Assembly: GCF_023856365.1 (NCBI RefSeq)
Contig: NC_064544.1
Location: forward strand, 26,512,399-26,576,398
Direction of reading: 5' to 3'
From: Brienomyrus brachyistius
Lineage: Eukaryota > Chordata > Actinopteri > Osteoglossiformes > Mormyridae
DNA: 64,000 nucleotides
Shown here: piece by piece, positions 13,300 through 23,660 of the stretch
How positions within the stretch are numbered: the stretch's first letter is position 1
Layout: the number at the start of each line of letters is the position of its first letter
Position numbers and translations under genes: made by a program
Notes under the pieces: model-generated
Database searches by the model: none
The model's input: only the letters and a program-made list of their open reading frames with translations
Told to the model about the DNA's origin: nothing

Positions 13300-16200
13300 G
13301 GTCCTCACAACAAACAGCGGGGTGTAAAGTGAGAGGTGGGGTGTGGTATGGTCCTCACAACAAACAGCGGGGTGTGAAGTGAGAGGTGGGGTGTGGTACG
13401 GTCCTCACAACAAACATCGGGGTGTAAAGTGAGAGGTGGGGTGTGGTACGGTCCTCACAACAAACAGCGGGGTGAAAAGTGAGAGGTGGGGTTTGGTACG
13501 GTCCTCACAACAAACAGCAGGGTGTGAAGTGAGATGTGGTACAGTCCCAACAACAAACAGTGGGGTCTGAAGTGAGAGGTGGGGTATGGATCAGTCCCTA
13601 CAACAAACAGTGGGGTGTGAAGTGCGGGGTGGGGTGTGGTACGGTCCTCACAACAAACAGCGGGGTGTGAAGTGAGAGGTGGGATGTGGTACGGTCCTCA
13701 CAACAAACAGCGGGGTGTGAAGTGAGAGGTGGGGTGTGGTACGGTCCTCACAACAAACAGCGGGGTGTGAAGTGAGAGGTGGGGTGTGGTACGGTCCTCA
13801 CAACAAACAGCGGGTGTGAAGTGAGAGGTGGGGTGTGGTACGGTCCTCACAACAAACAGCGATGTGTGAAGTGAGAGGTGGGATGTGGTACAGTCCCAAC
13901 AACAAACAGTCTGGTGTGAAGTAAGTGGTGGGATGTGGTACGGTCCTCACAACAAACAGCGGGGTGTGAAGTGAGAGGTGGCGTGTGGTACGGCCCTCAC
14001 AACAAACAATGGGGTGTGAAGTGAGAGGTGGGGAGTGGTACGGTCCTCACAACAAACAGCGGGGTGTGAAGTGAGAGGTGGGGTGTGGTACGGTCCTCAC
14101 AACAAACAGCGGGGTGTAAAGTGAGAGGTGGGGTGTGGTATGGTCCTCACAACAAACAGCGGGGTGTGAAGTGAGAGGTGGGGTGTGGTACGGTCCTCAC
14201 AACAAACATCGGGGTGTAAAGTGAGAGGTGGGGTGTGGTACGGTCCTCACAACAAACAGCGGGGTGTAAAGTGAGAGGTGGGGTGTGGTACGGTCCTCAC
14301 AACAAACAGCGGGGTGTGAAGTGAGAGGTGGGGTGTGGTCCGGTCCTCACAACAAACAGCGGGGTGTGAAGTGAGAGGTGGGGTATGGATCAGTCCCTAC
14401 AACAAACAGTTGGGTGTGAAATGAGAGGTGGGGTGTGGTACGGCCCTCACAACAAACAGCGGGGTGTGAAGTGAGTGGTGGGGTGTGGTACGGTCCTCAC
14501 AACAAATAGCGGGGTGTAAAGTGAGAGGTGGGGTGTGGTACGGTCCTCACAACAAACAGCGGGGTGTGAAGTGAGAGGTGGGGTATGGATCAGTCCCTAC
14601 AACAAACAGTGGGGTGTGAAGTGCGGGGTGGGGTGTGGTACGGTCCTCACAACAAACAGCGGGGTGTGAAGTGAGAGGTGGGATGTGGTACGGTCCTCAC
14701 AACAAACAGCGGGGTGTGAAGTGAGAGGTGGGGTGTGGTACAGTCCTCACAACAAACAGCGGGGTGTAAAGTGAGAGGTGGGGTGTGGTACGGTCCTCAC
14801 AACAAACAGCGGGGTGTGAAGTGAGAGGTGGGGTGTGGTACGGTCCTCACAACAAACAGCGGGGTGTGAAGTGAGAGGTGGGGTATGGATCAGTCCCAAC
14901 AACAAACAGCAGGGTGTGAAGTGAGATGTGGGGTGTGGTACGGTCCTCACAACAAACAGCGGGGTGTGAAGTGAGAGGTGGCGTGTGGTACGGTCCTCAC
15001 AACAAACAGCGGGGTGTGAAGTGAGAGGTGGGGTGTGGTACGGTCCTCACAACAAACAGCGGGGTGTGAAGTGAGAGGTGGGGTGTGGTACGGTTCTCAC
15101 AACAAACAGCGGGGTATGAAGTGAGAGGTGGGGTGTGGTACGGTCCTCACAACAAACAGCGGGGTGTGAAGTGAGAGGTGGGGTGTGGTACGGTCCTCAC
15201 AACAAACAGCGGGGTGTGAAGTGAGAGGTGGGGTATAGATCAGTCCCAACAACAAACAGCAGGGTGTGAAGTGAGAGGTGGGGTATGGATCAGTCCCTAC
15301 AACAGACAGTGGGGTGTGAAATGAGAGGTGGGGTGTGGTACGGCCCTCACAACAAACAGCAGGGTGTAAAGTGAAAGGTGGGGTGTGGTACGGTCCTCAC
15401 AACAAACAGCGGGGTGTAAAGTGAGAGGTGGGATGTGGTACAGTCCCAACAACAAACAGTGGGGTGTGAAGTAAGTGGTGGGATGTGGTACGGTCCTCGC
15501 AACAAACAGCAGGGTGTGAAGTGAGATGTGGTACAGTCCCAACAACAAACAGTGGGGTCTGAAGTGAGAGGTGGGGTATGGATCAGTCCCTACAACAAAC
15601 AGTGGGGTGTGAAGTGCGGGGTGGGGTGTGGTACGGTCCTCACAACAAACAGCGGGGTGTGAAGTGAGAGGTGGGATGTGGTACGGTCCTCACAACAAAC
15701 AGCGGGGTGTGAAGTGAGAGGTGGGGTGTGGTACGGTCCTCACAACAAACAGCGGGGTGTGAAGTGAGAGGTGGGGTATGGATCAGTCCCAACAACAAAC
15801 AGCGGGGTCTGAAGTGAGAGGTGGGGTGTGGTACGGTCCCCACAGCAAACAGTGGGGTGTGAAGTGAGAGATGGGGTGTGGTACGGTCCCCACAGCAAAC
15901 AGCGGGGTGTGAAGTGAGAGGTGGGGTGTGGTACGGTCCTCACAACAAACAGCGGGGTGTAAAGTGAGAGGTGGGGTGTGGTATGGTCCTCACAACAAAC
16001 AGCGGGGTGTGAAGTGAGAGGTGGGGTGTGGTACGGTCCTCACAACAAACATCGGGGTGTAAAGTGAGAGGTGGGGTGTGGTACGGTCCTCACAACAAAC
16101 AGCGGGGTGAAAAGTGAGAGGTGGGGTTTGGTACGGTCCTCACAACAAACAGCAGGGTGTGAAGTGAGATGTGGTACAGTCCCAACAACAAACAGTGGGG

Positions 16201-18600
16201 TCTGAAGTGAGAGGTGGGGTATGGATCAGTCCCTACAACAAACAGTGGGGTGTGAAGTGCGGGGTGGGGTGTGGTACGGTCCTCACAACAAACAGCGGGG
16301 TGTGAAGTGAGAGGTGGGATGTGGTACGGTCCTCACAACAAACAGCGGGGTGTGAAGTGAGAGGTGGGGTGTGGTACGGTCCTCACAACAAACAGCGGGG
16401 TGTGAAGTGAGAGGTGGGGTGTGGTACGGTCCTCACAACAAACAGCGGGTGTGAAGTGAGAGGTGGGGTGTGGTACGGTCCTCACAACAAACAGCGATGT
16501 GTGAAGTGAGAGGTGGGATGTGGTACAGTCCCAACAACAAACAGTCTGGTGTGAAGTAAGTGGTGGGATGTGGTACGGTCCTCACAACAAACAGCGGGGT
16601 GTGAAGTGAGAGGTGGCGTGTGGTACGGCCCTCACAACAAACAATGGGGTGTGAAGTGAGAGGTGGGGAGTGGTACGGTCCTCACAACAAACAGCGGGGT
16701 GTGAAGTGAGAGGTGGGGTGTGGTACGGTCCTCACAACAAACAGCGGGGTGTAAAGTGAGAGGTGGGGTGTGGTATGGTCCTCACAACAAACAGCGGGGT
16801 GTGAAGTGAGAGGTGGGGTGTGGTACGGTCCTCACAACAAACATCGGGGTGTAAAGTGAGAGGTGGGGTGTGGTACGGTCCTCACAACAAACAGCGGGGT
16901 GTAAAGTGAGAGGTGGGGTGTGGTACGGTCCTCACAACAAACAGCGGGGTGTGAAGTGAGAGGTGGGGTGTGGTCCGGTCCTCACAACAAACAGCGGGGT
17001 GTGAAGTGAGAGGTGGGGTATGGATCAGTCCCTACAACAAACAGTTGGGTGTGAAATGAGAGGTGGGGTGTGGTACGGCCCTCACAACAAACAGCGGGGT
17101 GTGAAGTGAGTGGTGGGGTGTGGTACGGTCCTCACAACAAATAGCGGGGTGTAAAGTGAGAGGTGGGGTGTGGTACGGTCCTCACAACAAACAGCGGGGT
17201 GTGAAGTGAGAGGTGGGGTATGGATCAGTCCCTACAACAAACAGTGGGGTGTGAAGTGCGGGGTGGGGTGTGGTACGGTCCTCACAACAAACAGCGGGGT
17301 GTGAAGTGAGAGGTGGGATGTGGTACGGTCCTCACAACAAACAGCGGGGTGTGAAGTGAGAGGTGGGGTGTGGTACAGTCCTCACAACAAACAGCGGGGT
17401 GTAAAGTGAGAGGTGGGGTGTGGTACGGTCCTCACAACAAACAGCGGGGTGTGAAGTGAGAGGTGGGGTGTGGTACGGTCCTCACAACAAACAGCGGGGT
17501 GTGAAGTGAGAGGTGGGGTATGGATCAGTCCCAACAACAAACAGCAGGGTGTGAAGTGAGATGTGGGGTGTGGTACGGTCCTCACAACAAACAGCGGGGT
17601 GTGAAGTGAGAGGTGGCGTGTGGTACGGTCCTCACAACAAACAGCGGGGTGTGAAGTGAGAGGTGGGGTGTGGTACGGTCCTCACAACAAACAGCGGGGT
17701 GTGAAGTGAGAGGTGGGGTGTGGTACGGTTCTCACAACAAACAGCGGGGTATGAAGTGAGAGGTGGGGTGTGGTACGGTCCTCACAACAAACAGCGGGGT
17801 GTGAAGTGAGAGGTGGGGTGTGGTACGGTCCTCACAACAAACAGCGGGGTGTGAAGTGAGAGGTGGGGTATAGATCAGTCCCAACAACAAACAGCAGGGT
17901 GTGAAGTGAGAGGTGGGGTATGGATCAGTCCCTACAACAGACAGTGGGGTGTGAAATGAGAGGTGGGGTGTGGTACGGCCCTCACAACAAACAGCAGGGT
18001 GTAAAGTGAAAGGTGGGGTGTGGTACGGTCCTCACAACAAACAGCGGGGTGTAAAGTGAGAGGTGGGATGTGGTACAGTCCCAACAACAAACAGTGGGGT
18101 GTGAAGTAAGTGGTGGGATGTGGTACGGTCCTCGCAACAAACAGCAGGGTGTGAAGTGAGATGTGGTACAGTCCCAACAACAAACAGTGGGGTCTGAAGT
18201 GAGAGGTGGGGTATGGATCAGTCCCTACAACAAACAGTGGGGTGTGAAGTGCGGGGTGGGGTGTGGTACGGTCCTCACAACAAACAGCGGGGTGTGAAGT
18301 GAGAGGTGGGATGTGGTACGGTCCTCACAACAAACAGCGGGGTGTGAAGTGAGAGGTGGGGTGTGGTACGGTCCTCACAACAAACAGCGGGGTGTGAAGT
18401 GAGAGGTGGGGTATGGATCAGTCCCAACAACAAACAGCGGGGTCTGAAGTGAGAGGTGGGGTGTGGTACGGTCCCCACAGCAAACAGTGGGGTGTGAAGT
18501 GAGAGATGGGGTGTGGTACGGTCCCCACAGCAAACAGCGGGGTGTGAAGTGAGAGGTGGGGTGTGGTACGGTACTCACAGCAAACAGCGGGGTGTGAAGT
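13300..18600. repeat. Higher-order repeat, 2635-bp period (two copies plus partial third)
   Basis: Private variants mark a 2635-bp duplication: 'ggtgaaaagt' at 13471 and 16106, 'gggagtggta' at 14031 and 16666, 'ctcgcaacaaac' at 15496 and 18131. A third 'ctcgc' copy at 19718 lies 1587 bp further on, so a shorter third block follows to about 20.4 kb, where a 'gaagtggggtgtgattac' unit (18.9 and 20.3 kb) repeats at about 1437 bp. Near-identity between copies suggests recent expansion. Confidence 0.85.
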
Positions 18601-21219
18601 GAGAGGTGGGGTGTGGTACGGTCCCAACAACAAACAGCGATGTGTGAAGTGAGAGGTGGGATGTGGTACGGTCCTCACAACAAACAGCGGGGTGTGAAGT
18701 GAGAGGTGGGGTATGGATCAGTCCCAACAACAAACAGCGGGGTGTAAAGTGAGAGGTGGGGTGTGGTACGGTCCTCACAACAATCAGCGGGGTGTGAAGT
18801 GAAAGGTGGGTTGTGGTACGGTCCTCACAACAAACAGCGGGGTGTGAAGTGAGAGGTGGGGTGTGGTATGGTCCTCACAATAAACAGCGGGGTGTGAAGT
18901 GGGGTGTGATTACGGTCCTCACAACAAACAGAGGGGTGTGAAGTGATAGGTGGGGTGTGGTACGGTCCCCACAGTAAACAGCGGGGTGTGAAGTGAGAGG
19001 TGGGGTGTGGTACGGTCCTCACAACAAACAGTTGAGTGTGAAATGAGAGGTGGGGTGTGGCACGGTCCTTAAAACAAACAGCGGGGTGTGAAGTGAGAGG
19101 TGGGGTGTGGTACGGTCCTCACAACAAACAGCGGGGTGTGAAGTGAGAGGTGGGGTGTGGTACGGTCCTCACAACAAACAGCGGGGTGTGAAGTGAGAGG
19201 TGGGGTGTGGTACGGTCCTCACAACAAACAGCGGAGTGTGAAGTGAGAGGTGGGGTGTGGTACGGTCCTCACAACAAACAGTGGGGTGTGAAATGAGAGG
19301 TGGGGTGTGGTACGGTTCTCACAACAAACAGCGGGGTATGAAGTGAGAGGTGGGGTGTGGTACGGTCCTCACAACAAACAGCGGGGTGTGAAGTGAGAGG
19401 TGGGGTGTGGTACGGTCCTCACAACAAACAGCGGGGTGTGAAGTGAGAGGTGGGGTATAGATCAGTCCCAACAACAAACAGCAGGGTGTGAAGTGAGAGG
19501 TGGGGTATGGATCAGTCCCTACAACAGACAGTGGGGTGTGAAATGAGAGGTGGGGTGTGGTACGGCCCTCACAACAAACAGCAGGGTGTAAAGTGAAAGG
19601 TGGGGTGTGGTACGGTCCTCACAACAAACAGCGGGGTGTAAAGTGAGAGGTGGGATGTGGTACAGTCCCAACAACAAACAGTGGGGTGTGAAGTAAGTGG
19701 TGGGATGTGGTACGGTCCTCGCAACAAACAGCAGGGTGTGAAGTGAGATGTGGTACAGTCCCAACAACAAACAGTGGGGTCTGAAGTGAGAGGTGGGGTA
19801 TGGATCAGTCCCTACAACAAACAGTGGGGTGTGAAGTGCGGGGTGGGGTGTGGTACGGTCCTCACAACAAACAGCGGGGTGTGAAGTGAGAGGTGGGATG
19901 TGGTACGGTCCTCACAACAAACAGCGGGGTGTGAAGTGAGAGGTGGGGTGTGGTACGGTCCTCACAACAAACAGCGGGGTGTGAAGTGAGAGGTGGGGTA
20001 TGGATCAGTCCCAACAACAAACAGCGGGGTCTGAAGTGAGAGGTGGGGTGTGGTACGGTCCCAACAACAAACAGCGATGTGTGAAGTGAGAGGTGGGATG
20101 TGGTACGGTCCTCACAACAAACAGCGGGGTGTGAAGTGAGAGGTGGGGTATGGATCAGTCCCAACAACAAACAGCGGGGTGTAAAGTGAGAGGTGGGGTG
20201 TGGTACGGTCCTCACAACAAACAGCGGGGTGTGAAGTGAAAGGTGGGGTGTGGTACGGTCCTCACAACAAACAGCGGGGTGTGAAGTGAGAGGTGGGGTG
20301 TGGTATGGTCCTCACAATAAACAGCGGGGTGTGAAGTGGGGTGTGATTACGGTCCTCACAACAAACAGAGGGGTGTGAAGTGATAGGTGGGGTGTGGTAC
20401 GGTCCCCACAGTAAACAGCGGGGTGTGAAGTGAGAGGTGGGGTGTGGTACGGTCCTCACAACAAACAGTGGAGTGTGAAATGAGAGGTGGGGTGTGGCAC
20501 GGTCCTTAAAACAAACAGCGGGGTGTGAAGTGAGAGGTGGGGTGTGGTACGGTCCTCACAACAAACAGCGGGGTGTGAAGTGAGAGGTGGGGTGTGGTAC
20601 GGTCCTCACAACAAACAGCGGGGTGTGAAGTGAGAGGTGGGGTGTGGTACGGTCCTCACAACAAACAGCGGAGTGTGAAGTGAGAGGTGGGGTGTGGTAC
20701 GGTCCTCACAACAAACAGTGGGGTGTGAAATGAGAGGTGGGGTGTGGTACGGTCCTCACAACAAACAGTGGGGTGTGAAGTGAAAGGTGGGGTGTGGTAC
20801 GGTCCTCACAACAAACAGCGGGGTGTGTAATGAGAGGTGGGGTGTGGTACGGTCCTCACAACAAACAGCGGGGTGTGAAGTGAGAGGTGGGGTGTGGTAC
20901 GGTCCTCACAACAAACAGCGGGGTGTGAAGTGAGAGTTGGGGTGTGGTACGGTCCTCACAACAAACAGCGGGGTGTGAAGTGAGAAGTGGGGTGTGGTCC
21001 GGTCCACACAACAAATAGGGGGGTGTGAAATGAGAGGTGGGGTGTGGTACGGTCCTCACAACAAACAGCGGGGTGTGAAGTGAGAGGTGGGGTGTGGTAC
21101 GGTCCTCACAACAAACAGCGGGGTGTGAAGTGAGAGGTGAGGTGTGATACGGTCCTCACAACAAACAGAGGGGTGTGAAGTGAGAGTTGTGGTGTGGTAC
21201 GGTCCCCACAGCAAACAGC

Positions 21220-21240
21220 GGGGTTTAGGGTTCGGGTTAG
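21220..21240 (+). other. Satellite end with telomere-like hexamers
   Basis: The last satellite unit breaks off in 'cagcgggg' and runs directly into 'tttagggttcgggttag', close to two and a half degenerate copies of vertebrate TTAGGG. Unique AT-rich sequence follows at once. Too short to be an interstitial telomere array; may be chance or a repair scar. Confidence 0.45.
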
Positions 21241-21626
21241 ATGACAATCAAACTTTTTTATTGTCTTAACTCATTATCCATTAAGACAAAAGGGACATTA
21301 ATTGCAACTTCAATTTCGATTATCTTGGGGCTCGGTAGGTCAATTTTTACAAATGAGGGCTCATTTTGTTCAGGAGCTTCACCTCTATGTAGTGGAAACA
21401 TTGATATTATCATTGCAGGTATTTGAAAAAATGTCCAAGTGCCTACAAAAGGGCAGTTTGAAACCTCCATGACTTCACTAGACCAGCTATATTTACTGCA
21501 GGTAATACTTTCAGGATTTCACTTGCACTTGTTTACAATGCAGTTCTGGTTCGATAAGCAGATGCTTAGGTTGCATTAGGTGCTAACGCCGTATTTCTGT
21601 AAGTTAGTTAGCTGGCTACTCTAGTC
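21241..21626. other. Unrecognised unique sequence with short overlapping open frames
   Basis: Minus-strand frame 21258-21470 (70 codons) contains 'MIISMFPLHRGEAPEQ' and 'FVKIDLPSPKIIEIEV', a composition that looks protein-like and not random. I recognise no family, signal or splice sites. It abuts the satellite. The overlapping plus-strand frame 21241-21426 is likely a shadow. It may be a remnant of an exon or of an unknown transposon. Confidence 0.25.
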
Positions 21627-22000
21627 AGCTAATATACCATCCATCCTTTTTCCGCTCATCATACTGGGTCGCGGGGGGTCTGGAGCCTATCCCGGAAGTA
21701 ATGGGCACGAAGCAGGGAACAACCCAGGATGGGGAGTCAGCCCATCGCAAGGGCACATTCACACACCATTCATGCACACATGCATTTCAATGGGCAATTT
21801 AGCAACTCCAATTAGCCTCAGCATGTTTTTGGACTGTGGGGGGAAACCGGAGTACCCGGAGGAAACCCCACGACGACATGGGGAGAACATGCAAACTCCA
21901 CACACATGTGACCCAGGCGGAGACTCGAACCCGGGCCGCAGAGGTGTGAGACAACAGTGCTAACCACTGGACCATCATGCCGCCCCCAGCTAATATACCA
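21627..22000 (+). mobile_element. SINE-like teleost repeat (family A) with 13-bp target duplication
   Basis: Element 21640-21987 starts 'tccatcctttttccgctcat' and contains 'gtcgcggggggtctgg', 'cagcatgtttttggactg', 'gagaacatgcaaactcc', 'gactcgaacccgggcc' and 'gctaaccactgg', ending 'gccgcccc'. This is a very common teleost repeat. It is flanked by a perfect 13-bp direct repeat 'agctaatatacca' (21627-21639 and 21988-22000), the size expected of LINE-type target-primed insertion. The internal 'actcgaaccc' resembles a B box in antisense. The open frames inside it are not genes. Confidence 0.85.
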
Positions 22001-22327
22001 TTCAGTCAATATACGATGTCGCTGTGAGTTCCTAATGTCTTATTGTATTAATGTGTTTTCTGTTCCATTCCTTTATACTTAAAATTGTTAAGCAATACCT
22101 CTGGTGCAACTATTGCGCAGAAATAGAGAAATAGCTTGAGTTTGTTATATTAGCAGTAATATATTAGAAGTAAACGGCTCTTTCCAGCTCGGTTTTAAGT
22201 GAACTGCGCTTTTGGTTTATTTGTGTTTGAAATCAAATATACAAATATGAAGTAATATTTTGAACAAAAAAGCAAGTTTGGATATTGGACGGGGGTTTGT
22301 CCTGAGGCCGCTTGAAACCTCCATGAC
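22001..22327. other. AT-rich sequence, nothing recognised
   Basis: No coding signature, splice pair or repeat that I can name. Confidence 0.5.
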
Positions 22328-22394
22328 CATCCACCCATCCATTTTCCAAACCGCTTATCCTACTGGGTCGCGGGGGGTCCGGAGCCTATCCATG
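22328..22394 (+). repeat. Family A repeat, head fragment
   Basis: 'ccatccacccatccattttc' followed by 'gtcgcggggggtccggagcc' and 'tatcca'. Only the first ~65 bp of the family is present; it stops abruptly next to the retroviral remnant. Confidence 0.75.
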
Positions 22395-22540
22395 TACATT
22401 TACTGCACAAATAAAAGAGAGCTTGTGATCTGCCTGCTGTCCCTGTGTCTGATGGTATGTGAGGAAGCGGTAGGTTGGGGCTGTGGGGGTGAACCTGACA
22501 CACGTGGGTAAAAGAAGCGACCTGGGCAGCCGCTCAGGCC

Positions 22541-22745
22541 AAGCTGCATGACCTGAGACCTGGGGACTGGATCGCGGTAAAGGACTAACGGAGGAAGAAC
22601 TGAACATCCAAGCGGTGACTGAGACCCTTCCAGATCCTGCTCACGATGCAGACGGCTGTGAAGGTTGGAGAGAGGGCCACCTGGATACACGCCTCACACT
22701 GCAGGAGACTACCGGAGCCTGGCGGGGCTCAGCAGGGACAACAGG
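22541..22745 (+). pseudogene. Endogenous retrovirus pol remnant: integrase C-terminal domain
   Basis: Frame from 22541 reads 'KLHDLRPGDWIAVKD' and then a stop at 22586. The next recognisable piece, in the same frame from about 22625, reads 'PFQILLTMQTAVKV' and 'WIHASHCRRLPEP' (to about 22735). In gamma/epsilon-type retroviruses the end of integrase has this order: an 'L.PGDWV..K' SH3-like start, then a 'GP(Y/F)QVLL.T..AVKV' strand. At least two stops interrupt it, so no integrase can be made. The rest of pol, gag and a 5' LTR are not visible upstream; the SINE-like repeat fragment lies there instead. The pol end leads straight into env, as in a provirus. Confidence 0.75.
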
Positions 22746-22879
22746 AGGAGAGTCATTATGTGACGACGTGCCTGGATGAGGTGGACGAGTGCTGATTGGG
22801 CGTGCCCACGCTCTGAGCACCAATACGCCACAAGAAAGGCACCAATCACTGCTCACTCCCATCTACCCCATTACACAGA

Positions 22880-23100
22880 CATAAGAGGGACGAGGCAAGG
22901 ATGCATCAGGGTTCCCTGGGCCCTTGTGACGGCCGCCATCACAGTGATCGTGACATTGGTGACAAATATGTTTTCTGGGGGGGGGGGCAGCGAAGCGAGG
23001 TCATGAACTGCACTACAGTAGCACCACCGCAACTCTTTTTGGCAGTACGTCAATTTCACAGCAAGAGTCTCACTGCAGACTGCATTGTGTTTCTCTGATG
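22880..23100 (+). pseudogene. Endogenous retrovirus env remnant: leader and start of surface subunit
   Basis: About 150 bp after the integrase end, a frame through 22905-22975 encodes 'VPWALVTAA' followed by a run of I/V/T/L residues, a typical hydrophobic env signal segment. A poly-G tract (22977-22988) then disturbs the frame, and a second frame continues with 'EVMNCTTVAPPQLF' up to a stop near 23096. Position between pol and the transmembrane subunit supports env. Almost all of the surface subunit is missing: only some 340 bp of unrecognised sequence separates this piece from the transmembrane-subunit homology. Nonfunctional. Confidence 0.6.
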
Positions 23101-23436
23101 CCGCGTGATGTTAATGTCAGCCTGGCAGAATTACTCTCTGGTCCGGCAGCCACAGGTGAGCCTAATCATACATGATGACGTAAGGAACCTCACCCTATGG
23201 GTAAGGCGGGGTTCTTTTCAGAGTGAGTGAGCCTCGCTGTTCCTACACACACACTACGAAGGCTGGAGGACAGCAGTCAGGCGGATGCAGCTGTACCAGA
23301 CCTAATGTGACGATGGTCGTTGTGCTTCTCGGGAACCCGTGCCTCACAGGGCAATAGCCACCGCTGCCGGTTTGTCAGACCGCTATTGGGGGTGTGGCCA
23401 CAGCGTATATTCCTGCCTCCTGCACAACTGGACGCT

Positions 23437-23660
23437 ATGTTTCCCCACTACGATCTGGCACAAGCATGGAATCAGCTGGAGATTATCCATCACCATCTAG
23501 CACTATTTGTTAATGCCACCACTGATGCCATAACCGGAATCAACAAAGAGCTCAACCCAGAGCAGACTGGTGCTGGATATCTTGCTGGTGAAGGAGGGAG
23601 GTATGTGGGCTATGACAGAGGATGAATGCTGCACGTACAGTATGTCCCGGCCAGTGATGA
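23437..23660 (+). pseudogene. Endogenous retrovirus env remnant: transmembrane-subunit ectodomain
   Basis: Frame 23320-23625 carries 'AWNQLEIIHHHLAL' and 'NATTDAITGINKELN', matching the heptad-repeat helix of gamma-type retroviral transmembrane subunits. A frameshift near 23560 moves the homology to another frame, which reads 'VLDILLVKEGG' and then 'MTEDECCTYS'; this is the disulfide-loop region (family motif CX6CC). The first cysteine of that motif is a tryptophan here ('GGMWAM'). Another frameshift follows the CC, and the reading frame ends in a stop inside the first 77-bp repeat unit. The homology resumes only after the minisatellite, at 26615. Clearly dead; described as found. Confidence 0.8.

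Larger units (their letters stand above)
1..21223. repeat. 50-bp satellite/minisatellite array, about 425 units
   Basis: Continuous tandem array, already in progress at base 1. The commonest unit is 50 bp, built from 'gtgtggtacggtcctcac', 'aacaaacagcggggtgtg' and 'aagtgagaggtggg'. Recurrent variants are a 'gtatggatcagtccctac' subtype, a 43-bp unit that lacks 'ggtgggg' ('gagatgtggtacagtccc'), a 49-bp unit with one G lost ('cagcgggtgtg'), and 'aagtaagtggtggg' units. The plus strand is G/T-rich with two G-runs per unit. Because 50 is not a multiple of 3, reading frame rotates from unit to unit; short minus-strand open frames of 67-117 codons are by-products and not genes. No unique sequence interrupts the array. 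Confidence 0.97.

Noticed and set aside
145..21247. About twenty minus-strand open frames of 63-117 codons in the satellite with Pro/His/Cys-rich peptides
   Set aside because: They are direct readings of the 50-bp unit in rotating frames, have no flanking signals and change with each unit.
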